A stretch of DNA of 64,000 bases from Halomonas litopenaei (GTDB taxonomy: Bacteria > Pseudomonadota > Gammaproteobacteria > Pseudomonadales > Halomonadaceae). How positions within the stretch are numbered: position 1 is the stretch's first letter; each line of letters starts with the position of its first letter. Positions 58,386 through 64,000 of the stretch are shown here, piece by piece. The stretch spans positions 558,001 through 622,000 of the forward strand of contig NZ_PXNS01000001.1 in the NCBI RefSeq assembly GCF_003045775.1, given 5' to 3'. A model generated the notes under the pieces. The model saw nothing but the letters and a program-made list of their open reading frames with translations, ran no database searches and had not been told where the DNA came from. Both the position numbers and the translations under genes were made by a program.

Positions 58386-58410
58386 GCTGGCACCAGGCCC
58401 TGGTGCCAGC
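58386..58410. terminator. Hairpin between convergent gpgS and dsbG-like genes
   Basis: GCTGGCACCA-GGCCC-TGGTGCCAGC, a 10-bp stem usable on both strands; no T tract. Confidence 0.45.
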
Positions 58411-58426
58411 GCCTTGATAAACCCTG

Positions 58427-59230
58427 TCAGTTGGGCTCCGGCCCCATGATGGTATGGAACAGTTCTTCGCTCGGCAGGCCTTGGCTCATCTCGAGCTTGC
58501 CATCGTTGCGATAGACGATGCCCGGGGTCGCCACCATGCCGAAGCTGCGAAACAGTTCGTGGTTGCTCTGCAGGCGCTGCTCCAGGTCTCTGGGCAGTTG
58601 GCGCATGGGCTCAATCGGATCGCCGCTCTCATGGGCGCGGAGGGCGGCCTGAGGGTCATCGGCGGCCAGCATCGTGACCGCCTGGCGCGGACTTTCGGGG
58701 TCGAGGATACCGACCATCACGTGGCGTAGCTGGACCTGGCCGCTTTCGACGAAGGGCCGGCTCTGCTGCCACAGGCGGGTGCAGTAGGGGCAGTTGGGAT
58801 CGGTGAACACATAGACGATGCGCTCGGCGTCGGGATCGCCGTCGGCGATCCAGGCGCTGTCCTCAAGGCTCTGCCAGGTGGTCTCGTCCTGGGGGCCGCG
58901 TACCAGGCGCTCCAGCGGCGCCTCCGACAGATTGTTGGCGTCGGCATCGATCAGATTGCCGACGATGGCGTGCTCGCCATCCTCGGTGACGAAGATGGTC
59001 ATCGGCTGTCCGCGATGGCTGGCGGCGAAGCCGCTGAGTCCACCCGGCGCGTCGAATTCACCGTGCACCTCAAGACCTTCCTCTTCCAGCGCTTCGATGG
59101 GGGCGGGGTGGTCCTCTGCCTCGACGCTGGACAGTGGCATCAGGCCGAAGGCCACCGCCGCCAGGGTCATGAAGGAACGCTGATGGCGGGGCAGGTCGGG
59201 GAGGCGGGGCAGTCGGGGGCGGCGGGGCAT
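58427..59230 (-). CDS. DsbG/DsbC-type thiol:disulfide interchange protein
   Basis: A 267-aa periplasmic protein with an Arg/Pro-rich n-region and a signal core MTLAAVAFGLMPLSSVEA. The N-terminal half is a DsbC/DsbG dimerisation domain (IEALEEEGLEVHGEFDAPGGLSGFAASHRGQPMTIFVTEDGEH in part) and the C-terminal thioredoxin domain carries CPYC (VFTDPNCPYCTRLW). VATPGIVYRNDGK has the cis-Pro. The pattern is closer to DsbG. GGAGAG precedes the ATG at 59230; an ATG at 59248 lacks a ribosome site. Confidence 0.88.
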   Translation of the reverse strand: MPRRPRLPRLPDLPRHQRSFMTLAAVAFGLMPLSSVEAEDHPAPIEALEEEGLEVHGEFDAPGGLSGFAASHRGQPMTIFVTEDGEHAIVGNLIDADANNLSEAPLERLVRGPQDETTWQSLEDSAWIADGDPDAERIVYVFTDPNCPYCTRLWQQSRPFVESGQVQLRHVMVGILDPESPRQAVTMLAADDPQAALRAHESGDPIEPMRQLPRDLEQRLQSNHELFRSFGMVATPGIVYRNDGKLEMSQGLPSEELFHTIMGPEPN

Positions 59231-59388
59231 GTCGTTACTCTCCGGCATCTTGTAGGACGAATCCCGCGACAAGCGAGAATCACTCGCACTAGGACAGCAG
59301 CAAACGCCATCGGTTCGACCGCTGACGTCGCCGGGCAGTGAAAGCGCCAGGGCCGCGCTGTTGTGTGATACACCGAGCGCGCGGTGGC

Positions 59389-61146
59389 TTATCTGTCGGT
59401 GCGCACCAGCCACAGTGAACGATAGGGGGCCAGGGTGTCGACGGGCCGCCAGGCGCCTCCTTCCAGCAGGTCCTGCCAGCCGGACTGGTCGAGGCCGTCC
59501 AGTACCAGTGGCTGAGGCCGATCGGTGACGTTGTGAATGGCCAACAGTCGACGGCCATCGTCCAGGGGGCCGCGCTGGATCGCCAGCAGCTCCGGTGGTG
59601 TGGGGATGACCGTCTGGGCCGCATCGGGGTGGAAGCAGGGTTCCCTGCGACGGATCTCGAGGCGTCGGGTGAGGGCGAAGAACACCTCGCGGGTCGGCGT
59701 GTGACGGCTGTCCAGCAGAGGTTCCAGCTCCTGGCGGTCCCAGCGCTTGCGATTGATCGAACGCAGGCGCCCGCTGCGTTCGACCCCGTCGTGGTCGTTC
59801 TGGGTGGCGGTCAGGCAGTGCAGGTAGACGCCGGGGATACCCTTCAGCACCAGCATCAGGTGCTGGCTCAACAGGAAGCGCTCGACCTGCCACGGGTCGG
59901 GGCCGCGCCGGGTGCCGCTCATGGCGTCGAACCAGGTGATATTGAGCTCGTAGGGGCTGTCGCTGCCGTCGGCCTGCCGGCGCATGCTGACGAAGCCACC
60001 GAAGCGCTGCATCAAGGAGACCAGGGCGTCGATCTCGTGGCCTTCCAGCCAGCCTTCCAGCGGGCGCACGCCAATGCCATCGTGGCTGGCGGTGAAGTTC
60101 AGATAGCTGCAGCCGGCGGGGAGCTCGGGCAGGCTGTCGAGCCAGCGCGCCAGGGTGCCGGCCTCGCCACTGGTCAAGGTGTGCAGCAACAGAGGTGGCA
60201 GCGGAAACTGGTAGACCAGATGGGCCTCGTCGGGCGGCGTGTCCTGTCGCTCAAGGCCGAAGTAGCTGATGTTCTCGGCGTGGGGCACATTGGTCTCGGT
60301 GATGATCAGGGTGCCGGGGGCGACGTGGTCGACCACCGCCCGCAACAGCCGCACCACCGCGTGGGTCTCGGGAAGGTGGATACAGCGGGTGCCGGGGCGT
60401 TTCCACAGGAAGGCGACGGCGTCCAGCCGGACGATGCGGGCGCCCTGCTGCAGGTAGAACAGCAGGATGCCGACGAATTCGATCAAGACGTCGGGGTTGG
60501 CGAAGTTGAGGTCGATCTGGTCCTCGGAGAAGGTCGCCCACAGGTGGCGAACGCCACGGCGGGTGCTGACGGGGACCAGCAGCGGTGAGCTGCGCGGACG
60601 CACCACCTCGCTGAGATCGGTATCGGGGTCCATCTCGATGAAGTAGTCGCGCCCGGGCAGGTTGCCGCCGAGATAGTCGGCGAACCACAGCGATTCCCGC
60701 GAGACATGGTTGAGCACCAGGTCCACCATCAGATCATGGTGGCTGGCCAGGCGCCGGATATCGCGCCAGTCGCCCAGTTTCGGGTCGACCTCGCGATAGT
60801 GGATCACCGAGAAGCCGTCGTCGCTGCTCCAGGGGAAGAAGGGCAGCACATGGACACCGCTGAAGACGGTCTTCAGGCGCTTGCTCAGGAACTCATCGAG
60901 TACCGCCAGGGGGGGCTTGTCGGCATCCAGCAGCGAGTCGCCATAGACGATCAGCCACTGGTCCTGCTCGCTCCACAGCGTCTGGCGTGCACCATGACGG
61001 TGCCTCAACCCGGCCCCCTGCGCTTCGATCAGGCGCAGCAGACGGCGCAGGACCTCTTCGCTGCGTGCACCATAGAGAGGCGCGAGCAGCTCTGCGGCAC
61101 GCTGGCGAAAGTCGTCGGGTTCCAGGGGGGAGAGGTGGCTTGCCAT
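59389..61146 (-). CDS. Glucosylglycerate phosphorylase-like GH13 sugar phosphorylase
   Basis: A 585-aa GH13_18 enzyme of the sucrose phosphorylase group. Blocks include VHVLPFFPWSSDDGFSVIHYREVDPKLGDW, DLVLNHVSRESLWF, ARIVRLDAVAFLWKRPGT (nucleophile Asp) and TLIITETNVPH (acid/base Glu). The nearby gpgP-gpgS pair suggests glucosylglycerate as substrate, split by phosphate into glucose-1-phosphate and glycerate. Sucrose phosphorylase is the main alternative. The ATG at 61146 follows GGAGGACACC. It is upstream of the dsbG-like gene on the same strand, 158 nt apart. Confidence 0.85.
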   Translation of the reverse strand: MASHLSPLEPDDFRQRAAELLAPLYGARSEEVLRRLLRLIEAQGAGLRHRHGARQTLWSEQDQWLIVYGDSLLDADKPPLAVLDEFLSKRLKTVFSGVHVLPFFPWSSDDGFSVIHYREVDPKLGDWRDIRRLASHHDLMVDLVLNHVSRESLWFADYLGGNLPGRDYFIEMDPDTDLSEVVRPRSSPLLVPVSTRRGVRHLWATFSEDQIDLNFANPDVLIEFVGILLFYLQQGARIVRLDAVAFLWKRPGTRCIHLPETHAVVRLLRAVVDHVAPGTLIITETNVPHAENISYFGLERQDTPPDEAHLVYQFPLPPLLLHTLTSGEAGTLARWLDSLPELPAGCSYLNFTASHDGIGVRPLEGWLEGHEIDALVSLMQRFGGFVSMRRQADGSDSPYELNITWFDAMSGTRRGPDPWQVERFLLSQHLMLVLKGIPGVYLHCLTATQNDHDGVERSGRLRSINRKRWDRQELEPLLDSRHTPTREVFFALTRRLEIRRREPCFHPDAAQTVIPTPPELLAIQRGPLDDGRRLLAIHNVTDRPQPLVLDGLDQSGWQDLLEGGAWRPVDTLAPYRSLWLVRTDR

Positions 61147-61339
61147 GGTGTCCTCCGCAGGCGTGGGGGCGCCTTGCCCCGTGAGCGCTCGCCATTTCAT
61201 TGACGGCTAGAAAGAAAGTATCAAGCACAGGGCGTGCCAACTCAGCTGAAATCGCGGATGACCTGGGCCATTGCGCTGGGCGGGGCAGGCCTCAGCCGTT
61301 ACACTATGGCGACATATTTTTCCTGCCGGACTGTCCGCT

Positions 61340-61825
61340 ATGCATTGCCCCTTCTGTGGCGCCCAAGAGACCCGAGTGACTGACTCCCGGCTGGTCGCCG
61401 AAGGTGATCAGGTGCGCCGACGGCGGCAGTGTGCTGGCTGCGGTGAGCGCTTCACCACCTACGAGACCGCTGAACTTATCATGCCACGGATCATCAAGGC
61501 CGATGGCTCGCGGGAGGTGTTCGACGAGATCAAGCTGCGGGCCGGCATGCTGCGGGCGCTGGAAAAACGCCCCGTCAGCGCCGAGTCGATCGAGGCGGCG
61601 GTGGAACGTATCCGCCAGAACCTGCGCGCACGGGGCGAGCGCGAGGTCCAGGCGCGGGTGGTCGGTGAAGAGGTGATGAATGCCCTGAAGCGCCTCGATC
61701 AGGTGGCCTATATCCGCTTTGCTTCAGTCTATCGACGGTTTCAGGATATCGACGAATTTCGCGCCGAGATCGACCGCCTGGCCCAGGAGCCGAGTTTCTC
61801 GCCCGACACCGGGGAGAGCACATGA
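61340..61825 (+). CDS. nrdR: Transcriptional repressor NrdR
   Basis: A 161-aa repressor of ribonucleotide reductase genes. The N-terminal zinc ribbon [18 protein letters not shown]...[17 protein letters not shown] has four Cys, and an ATP-cone follows ([56 protein letters not shown]). The ATG at 61340 is the conserved start. It overlaps ribD by 4 nt, the usual nrdR-ribD arrangement. Confidence 0.96.
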   Translation: MHCPFCGAQETRVTDSRLVAEGDQVRRRRQCAGCGERFTTYETAELIMPRIIKADGSREVFDEIKLRAGMLRALEKRPVSAESIEAAVERIRQNLRARGEREVQARVVGEEVMNALKRLDQVAYIRFASVYRRFQDIDEFRAEIDRLAQEPSFSPDTGEST

Positions 61826-62982
61826 ATCCGACGGACATCACGGCAGGCCAGGATGAAGCCTGGATGGCCAGGGCATTGAAGCTGGCCGAACGCGGTCGCT
61901 ACACCACCATGCCCAATCCGAGGGTCGGTTGCGTACTGGTCAAGCACGGCAAGCATCTGGCCGACGGCTACCATCAGCGCGCCGGGGAGCCCCACGCCGA
62001 GGTCCATGCACTCGAGGCTGCCGGTGAGCACGCCCGAGGCGCCACCGCTTACGTGACGCTGGAACCCTGCTCTCACCAGGGGCGCACAGGGCCTTGCTGC
62101 GATGCCTTGATCAAGGCCGGTGTCGCCAGGGTGGTGGTAGCCATGCAGGATCCCAATCCTCAGGTGGCGGGACGCGGTATCGCACGCCTGCGTGACGCCG
62201 GGGTCGAGGTAAGGCTCGGTTGCCTCGAGGCGGACGCCCAGGTATTGAACGCCGGCTTCGTGTCGCGCATGACCCGGGGGCGTCCACGGGTCAGCCTCAA
62301 GCTCGCCATGAGCCTCGACGGCCGTACCGCCATGGCCTCCGGCGAGTCCCAGTGGATCACCGGTGCCGAGGCTCGGCGTGACGTCCAGCGGCTGCGGGCT
62401 CAGAGCTGCGCCATCCTCACCGGGGTGGATTCGATCATCTTCGACAACTCGCGGCTGACGGTGCGTGCCGATCAGCTCGGGCTCGATGACGCCGAAGTCA
62501 TCGCCCGACGCCAGCCGCTTAGGGTCGTGGTGGACTCGCGCCTGCGCATGCCGCTGGCCGCGGCCTGCCTGAGCGAGCCAGGGGAGACGCTGGTGGTCTG
62601 CGTCGAGGGCAGCGAATCCCCTCGCAGAGACGCGCTGATGCGCTCCGGCGCGCGGGTGCTGGAGATGCCTGCAGGCGACGACGGCCGCGTCGATCTTGGC
62701 GCGCTGCTCAAGTGGCTCGGTGACGAGGGCGGCTGCAACGAGCTGTTGGTGGAGACCGGCGCGACCCTGGCAGGTGCCTTGATGGATGCCTGTCTGGTGG
62801 ACGAGTTGCGTCTTTACATGGCGCCGACCCTGCTCGGCTCCGACGCGCGCGGGCTGATGGCGTTGTCGGGCATCGAACGCATGGCCGAGCAGCGGCCTCT
62901 GGAAATTCTCGATATCCGTGCCCTCGGCAAGGACTGGCGTATTCTGGCGCGCCCGGCGCTGGCCGCCTGCGCCGAGCACTGA
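61822..62982 (+). CDS. ribD: Riboflavin biosynthesis bifunctional deaminase/reductase
   Basis: A 386-aa enzyme catalysing the second and third steps of riboflavin synthesis. The N-terminal deaminase has the zinc motifs PHAEVHAL and [18 protein letters not shown]; the C-terminal reductase has [30 protein letters not shown] and [28 protein letters not shown]. It overlaps nrdR by 4 nt. ribBA follows after a 213-nt repeat-containing gap instead of the ribE that often follows. Confidence 0.96.
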   Translation: MNPTDITAGQDEAWMARALKLAERGRYTTMPNPRVGCVLVKHGKHLADGYHQRAGEPHAEVHALEAAGEHARGATAYVTLEPCSHQGRTGPCCDALIKAGVARVVVAMQDPNPQVAGRGIARLRDAGVEVRLGCLEADAQVLNAGFVSRMTRGRPRVSLKLAMSLDGRTAMASGESQWITGAEARRDVQRLRAQSCAILTGVDSIIFDNSRLTVRADQLGLDDAEVIARRQPLRVVVDSRLRMPLAAACLSEPGETLVVCVEGSESPRRDALMRSGARVLEMPAGDDGRVDLGALLKWLGDEGGCNELLVETGATLAGALMDACLVDELRLYMAPTLLGSDARGLMALSGIERMAEQRPLEILDIRALGKDWRILARPALAACAEH

Positions 62983-63195
62983 CCCGACGAAAGTCACCGG
63001 TGCCCGGGATCGTAGTAGCGGGGCTTCATATAAGCGGCGCCCGACGCGGAGTCGCAGTGGCCGATCTTGATATAAGCGGCGCCCGACGCCCTGTCTGGTC
63101 TTTGTCTTTGACTGGCGCCCGACGCCGCGCCACGGTACCCTGACGCGGTTTCTGGCCGCCGTCGCGAGTGGCCATTTTAGATCCAGGGAGCATAC
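62983..63195. other. ribD-ribBA intergenic region with repeats
   Basis: A 213-nt gap containing repeated ATATAAGCGGCGCCCGACGC. TATAAG in each copy resembles a -10 box. No FMN riboswitch was recognised. Confidence 0.5.
63028..63125. repeat. 20-bp direct repeats upstream of ribBA
   Basis: ATATAAGCGGCGCCCGACGC occurs identically at 63028-63047 and 63070-63089, 42 nt apart. A shortened copy, GGCGCCCGACGC, lies at 63114-63125. Confidence 0.85.
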
Positions 63196-64000
63196 ATGTC
63201 GCAGTCTTCCAGCGGGGGCCTGGCCCCTATTGCCGAACTCGTCGAGGATATCCGCCAGGGCCGCATGGTGATCCTGATGGACGACGAGGATCGGGAAAAC
63301 GAAGGTGACATCATCATGGCCGCCGAGAAGGTCGAGGCCTGGCACATCAACTTCATGGCGGTTCACGCCCGTGGTCTGATCTGCATGCCGATGACCCGGG
63401 AGCGCTGCGAACAGCTCAAGCTGCCGCTGATGGTGCAGGACAATGGCTCCGGTTTCGGTACCAAGTTCACCCTGTCCATCGAGGCCGCCGAAGGCGTCAG
63501 CACCGGCATCTCCGCTGCTGACCGCGCACGCACGGTGCAGGCCGCCAGCGCGCGCAATGCCAAGGCAGAAGACATCGTCCAGCCCGGCCACATCTTTCCG
63601 CTGATGGCCGAGCCCGGCGGCGTGCTCAGGCGCGCCGGCCACACCGAGGCGGCCTGCGATCTGGCCGCCCTGGCCGGTTGTGATCCCAGCGGTGTGATCT
63701 GCGAGATCATGAACGACGATGGCAGCATGGCCCGACGTCCTGAGCTCGAGCGCTTCGCCGAGACCCACGGGATCAAGATGGGCACCATCGCCGACCTGAT
63801 CCACTACCGGATCCACAACGAGCAGACGGTAGAAGAGGTCGAGCGACTGCCGGTGACCACCGCCTACGGTGAGCTGACCGCCCACGTCTTTCTCGACCGC
63901 ACCCACAAGGTGCACCACCTGGCGCTGGTGAAGGGCTCGCCGAGTCCGGACAGCGTGACCACGGTGCGGGTGCATCTGGCCAACGAGATGCGTGACCTGA
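63196..64000 (+). CDS. ribBA: RibB/RibBA, 3,4-dihydroxy-2-butanone-4-phosphate synthase (partial)
   Basis: The gene starts at 63196 after GGGAG and is cut by the window end, 268 codons in. Residues 1-205 form the RibB domain: [56 protein letters not shown] and [26 protein letters not shown]. From about residue 220, [31 protein letters not shown] begins a GTP-cyclohydrolase-II-like domain. Gammaproteobacterial RibBX proteins often lack cyclohydrolase activity; this cannot be judged here. Confidence 0.93.
   Translation, partial: MSQSSSGGLAPIAELVEDIRQGRMVILMDDEDRENEGDIIMAAEKVEAWHINFMAVHARGLICMPMTRERCEQLKLPLMVQDNGSGFGTKFTLSIEAAEGVSTGISAADRARTVQAASARNAKAEDIVQPGHIFPLMAEPGGVLRRAGHTEAACDLAALAGCDPSGVICEIMNDDGSMARRPELERFAETHGIKMGTIADLIHYRIHNEQTVEEVERLPVTTAYGELTAHVFLDRTHKVHHLALVKGSPSPDSVTTVRVHLANEMRDL

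Noticed and set aside
62983..63195. FMN riboswitch before ribBA
   Set aside because: None of the conserved RFN-element segments could be found; the gap is occupied by direct repeats.
61741..63975. 744-aa minus-strand open frame opposite nrdR-ribD-ribBA
   Set aside because: It is antisense to three recognised genes and shows no family motif.

Overview
The window reads as a chromosomal segment of a GC-rich, halophilic gammaproteobacterium, most likely Halomonas or a close relative in Halomonadaceae. This is inferred from the truD-surE-pcm-DUF368-nlpD-rpoS order, a HexR-controlled Entner-Doudoroff system, a glucosylglycerate compatible-solute cluster, and proteins resembling those of Pseudomonas and Halomonas. 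No rRNA, tRNA, prophage, intact insertion sequence or CRISPR array was recognised. Gene density is high and many neighbours share 4-nt ATGA/GTGA/TTGA overlaps.

Layout. 0.3-2.9 kb: SulP anion transporter and a tandem UspA protein. 3.0-5.6 kb (minus): a bufferin-type RiPP operon (DUF2282 precursor, DUF692 MNIO oxygenase, DUF2063 partner, DoxX). 5.8-9.6 kb: a RidA-family protein and a PhnCDE-like ABC importer with a fused double permease. 9.7-20 kb: central carbon metabolism, with hexR divergent from zwf-pgl-eda, and an edd-glk-mutarotase-sugar kinase operon. Both sets of genes carry GTAA-N2-TTAC dyads upstream. 20.2-21.4 kb: a DUF482/FemAB-like protein. 21.5-29.5 kb: a sigma-54 activator, a 0.9-kb intergenic region with 25-bp tandem repeats and a textbook -24/-12 promoter, then a seven-gene functional-amyloid (Fap-like) operon. 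29.7-37.1 kb: ftsB-ispD-ispF-truD-surE-pcm-DUF368-nlpD-rpoS, followed by a candidate Rsm-type small RNA. 37.4-46.9 kb: alr, lpxL-like, DUF2254, ettA, a PA3496-like small protein, a short LOV photoreceptor, an MFS transporter, a selT/W-like Rdx protein and a DMT transporter. 47.0-54.4 kb: tesA divergent from ybbA-ybbP, a 19-bp tandem repeat array, a polyphosphate:AMP phosphotransferase and an orphan periplasmic protein. 54.6-64 kb: glyA, a glucosylglycerate cluster (phosphatase and synthase on plus, phosphorylase on minus), a DsbG-like protein, and nrdR-ribD-ribBA, the last cut by the window end.

How the parts work together. Glucose entering as glucose-6-phosphate (Glk, mutarotase) goes through Zwf-Pgl-Edd-Eda, with HexR as the likely KDPG-sensing switch. 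The amyloid operon has a complete-looking secretion set: C39 protease, beta-barrel, major and minor repeat subunits. It is probably activated by the adjacent RpoN-dependent regulator. Stress functions recur: RpoS, Usp, polyphosphate-based nucleotide phosphorylation, glucosylglycerate osmolyte turnover, copper-buffering peptide and blue-light sensing. The most distinctive elements are the amyloid operon with two leading genes I could not assign, its promoter architecture, the bufferin cluster, the post-rpoS RNA candidate and several short tandem or inverted repeat arrays.
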